From Blautia_A aquisgranensis (GTDB lineage: Bacteria > Bacillota > Clostridia > Lachnospirales > Lachnospiraceae): a DNA stretch of 64,000 nt. Where the stretch lies: NCBI RefSeq assembly GCF_040096615.1, contig NZ_JBBMEJ010000006.1:62001-126000 (forward strand), written 5' to 3'. A program made the position numbers and the translations under genes. Shown in pieces: positions 42,737 to 50,556 of the stretch (its first letter is position 1; each line of letters begins with the position of its first letter). A model generated the notes under the pieces. The model ran no database searches. It saw only the letters and a list, made by a program, of their open reading frames with translations, and was not told the DNA's origin.

Positions 42737-43060
42737 ATGGAGAAATTTGTAGAGCAGACTTTTTTATTTGATTTTTATGGAGAGCTTCTGACAGAGAGGC
42801 AGCGACAGGTGTACACCAGTGTTGTGTTTGAGGATTATTCCTTAAGTGAGGTTGCCGAGGAACTTGGCATCAGCAGACAGGGTGTGCATGATATGATCAG
42901 ACGGTGCAATCGGACGTTGGAAGAATACGAGGAGAAGCTCCATCTGGTCGAGAAATTCCTGAACATCCGCAGTCAGGTCATGGAGATTCATGAACTGGCA
43001 GGTAACTACCACGCCGAAGATATTGCGGCGATTTCCAAAGTGATATTAGAGGAGTTATGA
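42737..43060 (+). CDS. ylxM: YlxM/p13-family DNA-binding protein
   Basis: 107-residue protein of UPF0122. It has a sigma-70 region 4-like helix-turn-helix: LTERQRQVYTSVVFEDYSLSEVAEELGISRQGVHDMI. Family members are encoded just before ffh and are thought to modulate the SRP pathway. RBS AAGGTGA precedes the ATG; ffh starts three bases after the stop. Function is inferred from context and family. Confidence 0.93.
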   Translation: MEKFVEQTFLFDFYGELLTERQRQVYTSVVFEDYSLSEVAEELGISRQGVHDMIRRCNRTLEEYEEKLHLVEKFLNIRSQVMEIHELAGNYHAEDIAAISKVILEEL

Positions 43061-43063
43061 TCA

Positions 43064-44416
43064 ATGGCATTTGAGAGTTTAACAGATAAACTGCAGAATG
43101 TATTTAAGAAGCTTAAGGGCAAGGGACGTCTGACTGAGGCCGATGTCAAGGTTGCGCTCAAGGAAGTTAAGATGGCGCTTCTTGAAGCCGATGTTAACTT
43201 CAAGGTCGTTAAGCAGTTTACGAAATCCGTTCAGGAAAAGGCCATCGGACAGGATGTTATGAACGGACTGAATCCGGGACAGATGGTTATCAAGATCGTT
43301 AATGACGAGCTGGTAAACCTGATGGGAAGTGAGACAACAGAGCTTCCGATTAAACAGGGTAATGACCTTACTGTTCTTATGATGGTTGGTCTTCAGGGTG
43401 CAGGTAAGACAACAACAGTTGCCAAGCTTGCCGGCAAGCTGAAATCCAAGGGAAAGAGACCACTGCTTGTGGCCTGTGATGTTTACCGTCCCGCAGCGAT
43501 CACACAGTTGCAGGTAAATGGTGAGAAGCAGGGCGTTGAGGTCTTTTCCATGGGAGATAAGCAGAATCCCGTGGATATTGCGAAAGCAGCGATCGAGCAT
43601 GCGAAATCCAATCAGCAGAATGTTGTGATGATCGATACTGCAGGTCGTCTTCATATTGATGAGGACATGATGCAGGAGCTTGAGAACATCAAGGCGAATG
43701 TGAATGTGGATGCAACAGTGCTTGTTGTTGATGCCATGACGGGACAGGATGCGGTAAATGTAGCGCAGAACTTTTCTGATAAGGTTGGTATTGACGGTGT
43801 GATCCTGACGAAGATGGATGGTGATACACGAGGCGGAGCTGCGCTTTCCATTAAGGCAGTAACAGGTAAACCGATCTTCTATGTTGGTATGGGCGAGAAG
43901 CTTTCAGATCTGGAGCAGTTTTATCCGGAGCGTATGGCTTCCAGAATCCTTGGCATGGGCGATGTGATGAGTCTGATCGAGAAGGTGGAAGCCTCTGTGG
44001 ATCAGGAGCAGGCACAGGAGATGCAGAAGAAGCTGAAGAAGATGGATTTCGACTTCAACGATTATCTCACCAGCATGGAGCAGATGAACAAGATGGGCGG
44101 TATCTCCAGAATCCTGAACATGCTTCCTGGAATGGGCGGTAAGATGAAGGACATCGAGGGCATGATCGATGAGAAAGCAATGGATCGAACCAAATCGATC
44201 ATCCTTTCCATGACAGCACAGGAGAGAAGCAATCCGAATATTCTGAACATATCACGTAAGAACCGTATTGCCAGAGGTGCGGGCGTGGATATCACAGAAG
44301 TGAATCGACTTGTGAAGCAGTTTGAGCAGAGCAAGAAGATGATGAAACAAATGCCGGGGCTGGCAGGCGGCAAGATGAATATGGGAAAAAGAGGCGGCTT
44401 TAAGCTTCCCTTTTAA
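43064..44416 (+). CDS. ffh: Signal recognition particle protein Ffh
   Basis: 450-residue GTPase that binds signal peptides emerging from ribosomes together with 4.5S RNA and delivers them to FtsY. N domain to ~residue 95; G domain with GLQGAGKTTTVAKLA, CDVYRPAAITQL, DTAGRLHIDEDM and TKMDGDTRGGAAL; then the methionine-rich M domain from ~residue 300 (SMEQMNKMGGISRILNMLPGMGG, ending KMNMGKRGGFKLPF). No 4.5S RNA gene was found in this window. It is in the classic ylxM-ffh-rpsP order. Confidence 0.98.
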   Translation: MAFESLTDKLQNVFKKLKGKGRLTEADVKVALKEVKMALLEADVNFKVVKQFTKSVQEKAIGQDVMNGLNPGQMVIKIVNDELVNLMGSETTELPIKQGNDLTVLMMVGLQGAGKTTTVAKLAGKLKSKGKRPLLVACDVYRPAAITQLQVNGEKQGVEVFSMGDKQNPVDIAKAAIEHAKSNQQNVVMIDTAGRLHIDEDMMQELENIKANVNVDATVLVVDAMTGQDAVNVAQNFSDKVGIDGVILTKMDGDTRGGAALSIKAVTGKPIFYVGMGEKLSDLEQFYPERMASRILGMGDVMSLIEKVEASVDQEQAQEMQKKLKKMDFDFNDYLTSMEQMNKMGGISRILNMLPGMGGKMKDIEGMIDEKAMDRTKSIILSMTAQERSNPNILNISRKNRIARGAGVDITEVNRLVKQFEQSKKMMKQMPGLAGGKMNMGKRGGFKLPF

Positions 44417-44461
44417 ATAAAAAAATATAAATTTTCAGAAAGATAATTGGAGGAAAACAAA

Positions 44462-44707
44462 ATGGCAGTAAAGATCAGATTAAGAAGAATGGGACAGAAG
44501 AAAGCACCTTTCTATAGAATCGTAGTAGCAGATTCCCGCTGCAAACGTGACGGAAGATGTATCGAGGAGATCGGAACATACGATCCGAACCTTGATCCAA
44601 GCGTATACAAGATTGACGAAGAGGCAGCTAAGAAATGGCTTGCAGCTGGTGCTCAGCCTACAGAAGTAGTTGCTAAGCTTCTTAAACTTGCCGGAATCGA
44701 GAAATAA
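44462..44707 (+). CDS. rpsP: 30S ribosomal protein S16
   Basis: 81-residue ribosomal protein opening AVKIRLRRMGQKKAPFYRIVVADSR, the family signature, and ending in a basic C-terminal region. ATG 44462 follows TGGAGGA by eight bases; an in-frame TTG at 44447 lies in that ribosome site. A 54-base spacer to khpA contains a short palindrome GCAGATCAGATCTGC. Confidence 0.97.
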   Translation: MAVKIRLRRMGQKKAPFYRIVVADSRCKRDGRCIEEIGTYDPNLDPSVYKIDEEAAKKWLAAGAQPTEVVAKLLKLAGIEK

Positions 44708-44761
44708 TACCTGGCAGATCAGATCTGCGGGGTCCGTAAGGGCAGAGCAAGGAGGTATGTA

Positions 44762-44992
44762 ATGAAACAACTTGTAGAAGTAATTGCAAAATCTCTTGTT
44801 GAAAATCCGGATGAAGTAGTCGTTACAGAGACTGAGAAAGACGATGCTATCATTGTTGAACTGAAAGTCGGACCTGCCGATATGGGTAAGGTCATCGGAA
44901 GACAGGGAAGAATCGCAAAGGCGATCCGTACCGTCGTAAAAGCGGCTTCTTCAAAAAGCAGCAAAAAAGTGATTGTAGATATTCTGCAATGA
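44762..44992 (+). CDS. khpA: KH-domain RNA-binding protein KhpA
   Basis: 76-residue single KH-domain protein: VGPADMGKVIGRQGRIAKAIRTVVKAA contains the RNA-contacting GxxG loop (IGRQGRIA). In Gram-positive bacteria KhpA works with KhpB/Jag as a global RNA chaperone affecting cell elongation. RBS AAGGAGG precedes the ATG. It sits between rpsP and rimM, the conserved place, with a terminator-like hairpin right after it. Confidence 0.95.
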   Translation: MKQLVEVIAKSLVENPDEVVVTETEKDDAIIVELKVGPADMGKVIGRQGRIAKAIRTVVKAASSKSSKKVIVDILQ

Positions 44993-45000
44993 AAAAAGAG

Positions 45001-45033
45001 ACAGGAGCTGTGGATTCCATGGCTCCTGTTTTT
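45001..45033 (+). terminator. Internal terminator/attenuator between khpA and rimM
   Basis: ACAGGAGC (45001-45008) pairs with GCTCCTGT (45022-45029); the inner bases extend the stem with wobbles to a three-base loop, and a T run follows (45029-45033). It lies inside the ribosomal operon, nine bases after the khpA stop. Confidence 0.85.
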
Positions 45034-45052
45034 ACTCTGAAAGGGAGCGAAA

Positions 45053-45559
45053 ATGGAAGATTTATTAAAAGTAGGAGTTATTACAACAACTCATGGCGTT
45101 CGTGGTGAAGTGAAGGTTTTTCCGACCACAGATGACGCGGAGCGTTTTCTTGATATCGAATATGTGCTTCTGGATACAGGCCGAGAGCTTCGCAGACTGA
45201 ATATACAGCATGTGAAATTTTTTAAGAATCTTGCGATCCTGAAGTTTGAAGGCATTGATAATATCAATGATATTGAAATGTACAAGGGTCGTGACCTGTG
45301 GATTCCGCGTGAAGAAGCTCAGGAGCTTGGCGAGGATGAATATTATGTGGCAGACTTGATCGGAATGGATGTACTTCTGGAGAACGGGGAGAAATTCGGA
45401 GTGATCCGTGATGTGATGGAGACAGGTGCCAATGATGTATATGTGGTAGAACGTGTGAATGGGGAGGAAATCCTTCTTCCGGCGATCCATGACTGTATCC
45501 TCGATGTCAATGTGGAAGAAAATATCATGACTGTGCATTTGATGAAAGGGCTTGTTTAA
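45053..45559 (+). CDS. rimM: Ribosome maturation factor RimM
   Basis: 168-residue protein that assists assembly of the 30S head and binds S19. N-terminal RimM domain (VGVITTTHGVRGEVKVFPTTDDAERF) and a C-terminal PRC-barrel (YYVADLIGMDVLLENGEKFGVI, ILLPAIHDCILDVNVEENIMTVHLMKGLV). RBS AAAGGGAG precedes the ATG. trmD begins on the base after its stop. Confidence 0.96.
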   Translation: MEDLLKVGVITTTHGVRGEVKVFPTTDDAERFLDIEYVLLDTGRELRRLNIQHVKFFKNLAILKFEGIDNINDIEMYKGRDLWIPREEAQELGEDEYYVADLIGMDVLLENGEKFGVIRDVMETGANDVYVVERVNGEEILLPAIHDCILDVNVEENIMTVHLMKGLV

Positions 45560-46312
45560 ATGAATTATCATGTACTTACGCTTTTTCCGGAAATGATCGA
45601 GAACGGAATGAATACGAGTATTACGGGCCGTGCCATTGCGAAGGGACTTTTGTCACTGGAGGCTGTTAATATCCGGGATTTTGCGTTTAATAAGCATCAG
45701 AAGGTAGATGATTATCCTTATGGTGGCGGAGCGGGAATGCTGATGCAGGCGGAGCCTGTGTACCTGTCCTATGAGTCTATTGTGAACCGTATTGGCAGGA
45801 AGCCTCGCGTGATCTTTCTTACTCCCCAGGGAAAAACCTTCAACCAGGATATGGCGAAGGAATTTGCACTGGAGGAGGATCTGGTATTCCTCTGCGGACA
45901 TTACGAGGGAATTGATGAGCGTGTTCTGGAAGAAATCGTGACGGATTATGTTTCCATTGGTGACTATGTACTTACCGGTGGGGAACTTCCGGCTATGGTG
46001 ATGATGGATTCGATTTCCAGGATGGTACCAGGTGTTCTGAATAATCAGGAGTCCGGCGAGACAGAGTCCTTTTCCGGAAATCTTCTGGAATATCCGCAGT
46101 ACAGCCGCCCGGAGGAATGGCATGGAAAAAAAGTTCCGGAGGTGCTGCTTTCCGGACATCATGCGAACGTGGATAAATGGCGGCGGGAACAGTCGATCAT
46201 CCGCACAGCCAAATGGAGACCGGATCTTTTGAAAAAGGCTGACCTGACAAATAAGGAATGGAATGAGATCCGCAGACTCCGCAAACAGTGGAAAGAGGAA
46301 GTGGAAAAATAA
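45560..46312 (+). CDS. trmD: tRNA (guanine-N1)-methyltransferase TrmD
   Basis: 250-residue SPOUT methyltransferase that makes m1G37 in tRNAs and prevents frameshifting. It opens with LTLFPEMIENGMNTSITGRAI and shows DYPYGGGAGMLMQAEPV, LCGHYEGIDERV and IGDYVLTGGELPAMVMMD, the knot and SAM loop, then LSGHHANVDKWRREQS. It abuts rimM and is followed two bases later by queA. Confidence 0.97.
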   Translation: MNYHVLTLFPEMIENGMNTSITGRAIAKGLLSLEAVNIRDFAFNKHQKVDDYPYGGGAGMLMQAEPVYLSYESIVNRIGRKPRVIFLTPQGKTFNQDMAKEFALEEDLVFLCGHYEGIDERVLEEIVTDYVSIGDYVLTGGELPAMVMMDSISRMVPGVLNNQESGETESFSGNLLEYPQYSRPEEWHGKKVPEVLLSGHHANVDKWRREQSIIRTAKWRPDLLKKADLTNKEWNEIRRLRKQWKEEVEK

Positions 46313-46314
46313 TT

Positions 46315-47340
46315 ATGAAAACATCAGATTTTTATTATGACCTGCCGCAGGAGCTGATCGCTCAGGATCCGCTGGAGGACAGAAGTTCTTCCAGACTGAT
46401 GCATCTGTCTCTGAAGGATGGAAGCATCGAGCATCGTCATTTTACAGATATACTGGATTATCTTCATAAGGGAGACTGCCTTGTGATCAATGATACAAAG
46501 GTTATTCCTGCGCGTCTTTATGGTCATAAGGAGGAGACAGGAGCTCTGATCGAGATTCTTCTTCTGAAACGCCGGGAGAATGATATCTGGGAGTGCCTTG
46601 TGAAGCCGGGCAAAAAAGCGCGTCCTGGTGCCAAGATTACATTTGGCGACGGAATCTTAAAAGGCGAGATCATTGATATCGTAGATGAAGGCAACCGTCT
46701 TATTCAGTTTCATTATGAGGGGATTTTTGAGGAGATTCTGGATCAGCTTGGAGAGATGCCTCTGCCTCCGTATATCACCCATAAACTGAAGGATAAGAAC
46801 CGTTATCAGACGGTATATGCCAAGAATGAAGGATCTGCAGCTGCACCTACAGCGGGACTGCATTTTACTCCGGAGCTTCTTGAAAAAGTGAAGGAGATGG
46901 GGGTAAATATCGCCCATGTAACTCTTCATGTAGGACTTGGAACTTTCCGCCCGGTGAAGGTTGATGATGTAGAGAAGCATCATATGCACTCTGAATTTTA
47001 TATTGTGGAAGAAGATCAGGCGAAGCTGATCAATGACACGAAGAAGAATGGCGGAAGGGTGATTTCCGTAGGTACGACAAGCTGCCGTACACTGGAGTCG
47101 GCAACCGGAGAGGACGGAATTGTGAAGGCCGGAAGTGGCTGGACGGAGATTTTTATCTATCCTGGATATAAGTTCAAAGCCATTGACGGATTGATCACAA
47201 ACTTCCATCTGCCGGAATCCACACTTCTTATGCTGGTTTCCGCACTCGCAGGTAAGGAACATATCATGGCAGCTTATGAGGAGGCTGTGAAAGAGAAGTA
47301 TCGGTTCTTTAGTTTTGGCGATGCCATGATGATCGAATAA
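46315..47340 (+). CDS. queA: S-adenosylmethionine:tRNA ribosyltransferase-isomerase QueA
   Basis: 341-residue enzyme of queuosine synthesis that transfers the ribosyl part of SAM to preQ1 in tRNA. Diagnostic stretches: DFYYDLPQELIAQDPLEDRSSSRLM, VINDTKVIPARLYG, TAGLHFTPELLEK, HVGLGTFRPV and ITNFHLPESTLLMLVSALAG. ATG 46315 is preferred; it lies two bases after trmD, and GAGGAAGTGG in the trmD 3' end can serve as ribosome site. Many Firmicutes have rplS at this spot; here queA ends the unit and a terminator follows. Confidence 0.97.
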   Translation: MKTSDFYYDLPQELIAQDPLEDRSSSRLMHLSLKDGSIEHRHFTDILDYLHKGDCLVINDTKVIPARLYGHKEETGALIEILLLKRRENDIWECLVKPGKKARPGAKITFGDGILKGEIIDIVDEGNRLIQFHYEGIFEEILDQLGEMPLPPYITHKLKDKNRYQTVYAKNEGSAAAPTAGLHFTPELLEKVKEMGVNIAHVTLHVGLGTFRPVKVDDVEKHHMHSEFYIVEEDQAKLINDTKKNGGRVISVGTTSCRTLESATGEDGIVKAGSGWTEIFIYPGYKFKAIDGLITNFHLPESTLLMLVSALAGKEHIMAAYEEAVKEKYRFFSFGDAMMIE

Positions 47341-47357
47341 AAAATATATATAAATTA

Positions 47358-47399
47358 AAAAACCAGAAAAGTTCTCAATATTGAACTTTTCTGGTTTTT
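47358..47399. terminator. Bidirectional terminator between queA and the CapA-like gene
   Basis: AAAACCAGAAAAGTTC is perfectly complementary to GAACTTTTCTGGTTTT around an eight-base loop, with T runs on both strands. It serves two convergent genes. Confidence 0.93.
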
Positions 47400-47415
47400 G
47401 CTTTATTATAACAAT

Positions 47416-48927
47416 TTATTCTTCACTACCATCTGAAAAAGCAGAATCTTCAGAAGAAGTATCGCTTTCACTGCCGGTATCTTCTTCAGAGGTACTGTCT
47501 GAGATATCAGCACCAGAATCAGCAGAAGCCCCGTCAGAGCTTCCGGAAGTGGAACTGTCAGTACCGGAGGATGAAGAATCCGCGGCCGGAATGGCAGCAC
47601 TGCGTTCTTCGATCTTTGCCTTGATGCGGGTGGCTTCATCGCCGGTTGTCGGAGTAGGCTGGTAATTATTATAGCCGTCTGCAGAGGAAATAGAGCAGGG
47701 GATAATGTTCGTCACATTATCTGCCTGAACACCTTCTGAGGTGATCGTAAAGATCTGCTGGAAGATCATGGTATCCATATCGCTTGGAGAGCTGTTTCCA
47801 CCAAAGCAGAAATTACCGAGACTATAAACGATATTTTTTCCCTTGTATGTCTCAATTCCCTGAAGAACATGCGGATGATGGCCACATACCAGGTCGGCAC
47901 CCTCGTCAATAGCCAGACGGCCAAGTGTCATCTGATTGGAGTCCGGAACAGTTTCTGTTTCATTACCCCAGTGGAAGATTACAATAATGAGCTCTGCACC
48001 GTCTTTTTTCACCTTAGCGATATTATCCTTGAGCTGCTGCTCGCGTCCCAGGTGATCATTTAATTCATAAATTCCCACAAGACCAACCTTGATACCTTTC
48101 ACATCCATAACAGCGGTATCGTCATAACCGAAATGAGTGATCTTTGCATCATCAAGAGCTTTCAGGGTATCGGTATAGCTCTGTTCACCGTAATCGTGGC
48201 TGTGGTTGTTGGCGGTGTTTACGGCTTCCACAGAACCGCTGGTGAGGATCTGAGCATACTCGGCAGGAGCTTTAAATGCAAAAGTCTTGTCTTCACGTGC
48301 ATCGGAATCTGTAAGAGTTCCCTCAAAATTGGCAATGGTCAGATCATCAGCCTCGAAGATGCTTTTTACATTTTTGAAAAAATAATCCTTGCCATTGTTA
48401 TCGTAGTAGGCATTAAGACTCGTGTCATAATCAAAAGTCTCATCTGTACCAAGCGTGCAGTCACCTACAACACTGACCGTAAGAGAAACGGGATCCTTTG
48501 GAAGCTCTTCAGCAGCAGCTTCCTTTGCCTTTTTTGCTTCGGCCTCTGCCTGAGCTTTCTGAAGTGCAGCAGCTTCAGCCGCTTTTCTGGAAGAAATACA
48601 GGCACGTGCGGAAAAAATGATAACAAGAAGCAGTACAATCAGGATTCCGCCACCCGCAAGCATCATCTTCTGGCGGCGTACCTGCTGGTATCTGGAAGTG
48701 CCGGAAATTGCTTTTTTACGGGATGCGGCAGAGCTGTGAGCAGATGAGGAGGGCCGGCGGTTTGCTCCGGAAACTTCCTTTCGGGATGCTGCGGAGGAAG
48801 TGCGCTGGCGGCGGGTATTATTCTGTTTGGAGTGCTGCTGCCTGGCTTCTCTTGCACGAAGTGCCTCCTTTCGCGCCTGTTCGGGATCATGGCCATGAGG
48901 CGGCCGTCTTCGATTATCGTTGGACAT
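47416..48927 (-). CDS. CapA-family (PGA_cap) membrane-anchored protein
   Basis: 503 residues. Residues 1-90 are a very basic, Ser/Arg-rich cytoplasmic tail; a single membrane helix follows (MLAGGGILIVLLLVIIFSA), then an Ala/Lys/Glu-rich spacer. The extracellular domain (about 150-440) is a metallophosphatase-like CapA/PGA_cap domain: VVGDCTLGTD, NFEGTLTD, NTANNHSHDYG, FHWGNE and GHHPHVLQG carry the metal-ligand residues. The last ~50 residues are a low-complexity Ser/Asp/Glu/Gly tail. CapA proteins act in poly-gamma-glutamate capsule export or anchoring; no pgsB/C genes are nearby, so a capsule role is not supported here. GAAGGAG precedes the ATG. Confidence 0.88.
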   Translation of the reverse strand: MSNDNRRRPPHGHDPEQARKEALRAREARQQHSKQNNTRRQRTSSAASRKEVSGANRRPSSSAHSSAASRKKAISGTSRYQQVRRQKMMLAGGGILIVLLLVIIFSARACISSRKAAEAAALQKAQAEAEAKKAKEAAAEELPKDPVSLTVSVVGDCTLGTDETFDYDTSLNAYYDNNGKDYFFKNVKSIFEADDLTIANFEGTLTDSDAREDKTFAFKAPAEYAQILTSGSVEAVNTANNHSHDYGEQSYTDTLKALDDAKITHFGYDDTAVMDVKGIKVGLVGIYELNDHLGREQQLKDNIAKVKKDGAELIIVIFHWGNETETVPDSNQMTLGRLAIDEGADLVCGHHPHVLQGIETYKGKNIVYSLGNFCFGGNSSPSDMDTMIFQQIFTITSEGVQADNVTNIIPCSISSADGYNNYQPTPTTGDEATRIKAKIEERSAAIPAADSSSSGTDSSTSGSSDGASADSGADISDSTSEEDTGSESDTSSEDSAFSDGSEE

Positions 48928-48959
48928 ACTAATTCTCCTTCATATGTAAAGATACATTT

Positions 48960-48988
48960 ATTATAGAAAGAATTGGAAATAATGTAAA
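48960..48988 (-). promoter_or_regulatory. Promoter of the CapA-like gene
   Basis: On the minus strand TTTACA and TATAAT are 17 bases apart, about 32 bases upstream of the start codon. Confidence 0.8.
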
Positions 48989-49003
48989 GAAAGAATACCG
49001 GAC

Positions 49004-49032
49004 TTTTCAGCAAAAAAAGTTTTTGTTATAAT
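49004..49032 (+). promoter_or_regulatory. Extended -10 promoter of nfo
   Basis: TTTTCA and TATAAT are 17 bases apart; TG at 49024-49025, one base before the hexamer, makes an extended -10 that offsets the weak -35. Confidence 0.75.
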
Positions 49033-49091
49033 GAATGAAGCAGTCAGTGCAGGACTGTCGGAAATAAAAATTACAGGGAGATCATAAAGAA

Positions 49092-49937
49092 ATGCTATTA
49101 TATATTGGAAATCATACAAGTTCGTCCAAAGGTTATTCAGCCATGGGACGCCAGATGTTAAAAAACGGAGGAAACACTTTCGCATTTTTTACCAGAAATC
49201 CACGCGGTGGTAAGGCGAAAGAGATTGATCCCGCAGATGTGGAGAAATTCCTTGAACTTGCCAGGGAGAATCATTTCGGGAAACTTGTAGCACATGCGCC
49301 TTATACAATGAATGCCTGCGCAGCGAAAGAAAACCTGAGAGATTTTGCCAGAGAGATCATGGTGGATGATCTGAAGCGTATGGAATATACACCGGGGAAT
49401 TATTATAATTTTCATCCGGGAAGTCATGTAGGACAGGGAACGGAAACAGGAATTATAAAGATCGCAGAAATTCTGAATGAGGTTCTTACAGAGGAGCAGA
49501 GTACAACGGTGCTTCTGGAGACCATGTCGGGAAAAGGCTCAGAGGTTGGAGCGACTTTTGAAGAGCTGAGGGAGATCATTGATCGCGTAGAGAAAAAAGA
49601 CAAGCTGGGTGTTTGCATGGATACCTGTCATGTATGGGACGGTGGCTATGATATTGTGAATGATCTGGATGGTGTGCTGAATGAGTTTGACCGGGTGATC
49701 GGTCTTTCCCGTTTGAAAGCAGTTCATCTTAATGACAGTATGAATGGGCTGGGAAGCCATAAGGACCGCCATGCGAAGATCGGCGAAGGCGAGATCGGAC
49801 TGGATGCGCTTGTGAAAGTGGTGTGTCATCCGGCATTGGAGGGGATTCCCTTTATTCTGGAGACACCGAATGATGATGAGGGATGGAAAAGAGAAATTGC
49901 ACTTTTGAGAGAACGATATGCCATGAAAGGAGATTGA
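49092..49937 (+). CDS. nfo: Deoxyribonuclease IV (endonuclease IV, AP endonuclease)
   Basis: 281-residue TIM-barrel enzyme that cuts DNA 5' of abasic sites. Metal-binding motifs are intact: NFHPGSHVG, LLETMSGKGSEVG, CMDTCHVWDGGYD and HLNDSMNGLGSHKDRHAKIGEGEIG, which supply the three-zinc site. The start MLLYIGNHTSSSKGYSAMG has GGGAGA upstream. The barnase-like lipoprotein gene begins three bases after its stop and is probably cotranscribed. Confidence 0.96.
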   Translation: MLLYIGNHTSSSKGYSAMGRQMLKNGGNTFAFFTRNPRGGKAKEIDPADVEKFLELARENHFGKLVAHAPYTMNACAAKENLRDFAREIMVDDLKRMEYTPGNYYNFHPGSHVGQGTETGIIKIAEILNEVLTEEQSTTVLLETMSGKGSEVGATFEELREIIDRVEKKDKLGVCMDTCHVWDGGYDIVNDLDGVLNEFDRVIGLSRLKAVHLNDSMNGLGSHKDRHAKIGEGEIGLDALVKVVCHPALEGIPFILETPNDDEGWKREIALLRERYAMKGD

Positions 49938-49940
49938 TTC

Positions 49941-50486
49941 ATGAGAAAGTTTAAATTTTTTCTTTTAGCAATAAGCGGAGCTGCAGTGCTGGTGCTGGGT
50001 GGCTGCAAGGAGAAGGAACAGTACGATGAGACTGCATTTCAGGAGGATCTGGAACCACTGACAGGGGATGAGCTGGAAGCTATGGATGAGGACAGTGACG
50101 ATGAAATGACAATGGTGGACGGAGACGAACTGGAGGCAGCAGGGGATTCGACTGCTTCAGCAGAAAAAGAGAATGAAAACAGTACGGATAGCAGTTCTGC
50201 AGATGCAGAAGAAGATACTGCAGGGACGAAGAAGCTGGACGAAAAAGGCACTTATACGGATAAAGATGATATAGCCCAGTATATTTATGAATATGGTCAT
50301 GTACCATCCAATCTCAGCGCAGAGACTTATGATAATGCAGACAAGATGCTTTCTGTTGAAGATGGAGTTACCTATCAGCAATGTAAACTGGATGCAGACG
50401 GCAAAAAGAAAATGATTTTTACTCAGGATGGAAAACGCGTCTATTATACAGAAGATGATGGAGAAACTTTTGAGGAGATCTATTAA
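49941..50486 (+). CDS. Barnase-like lipoprotein lacking the usual catalytic residues
   Basis: 181 residues. A lipoprotein signal (VLVLGGC, lipid on Cys22) is followed by a long acidic Ser/Asp/Glu-rich linker to ~residue 95. The C-terminal ~85 residues resemble the barnase (microbial ribonuclease) domain: GTYTDKDDIAQYIYEYGHVPSN matches its first helix, and VEDGVTYQQCKLDADG..MIFTQDGKRVYYTEDDGETFEEIY matches its last strands. The central ~25-30 residues (barnase YITKSEA to GKLPG) are largely absent. By comparison with barnase WREADIN and DHYQTF, the catalytic Glu is Gln147 and the catalytic His is Asp173. It is therefore predicted to be inactive as an RNase, or to have another function. No barstar gene is adjacent. 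AAAGGAG precedes the ATG. Confidence 0.7.
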   Translation: MRKFKFFLLAISGAAVLVLGGCKEKEQYDETAFQEDLEPLTGDELEAMDEDSDDEMTMVDGDELEAAGDSTASAEKENENSTDSSSADAEEDTAGTKKLDEKGTYTDKDDIAQYIYEYGHVPSNLSAETYDNADKMLSVEDGVTYQQCKLDADGKKKMIFTQDGKRVYYTEDDGETFEEIY

Positions 50487-50507
50487 AAGAATATTCGGCT
50501 AAAATGA

Positions 50508-50547
50508 CAGCCGGGAAACCGATGAGATATAAAAGGTTTCCCGGCTG
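50508..50547. terminator. Convergent hairpin between the lipoprotein and D-lactate dehydrogenase genes
   Basis: CAGCCGGGAAACC (50508-50520) is perfectly complementary to GGTTTCCCGGCTG (50535-50547). T tracts on either side are poor (GTTCTGTTT; GTCATTTT on the minus strand), so termination may be partial in both directions. Confidence 0.7.
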
Positions 50548-50556
50548 CTGTTCTGT

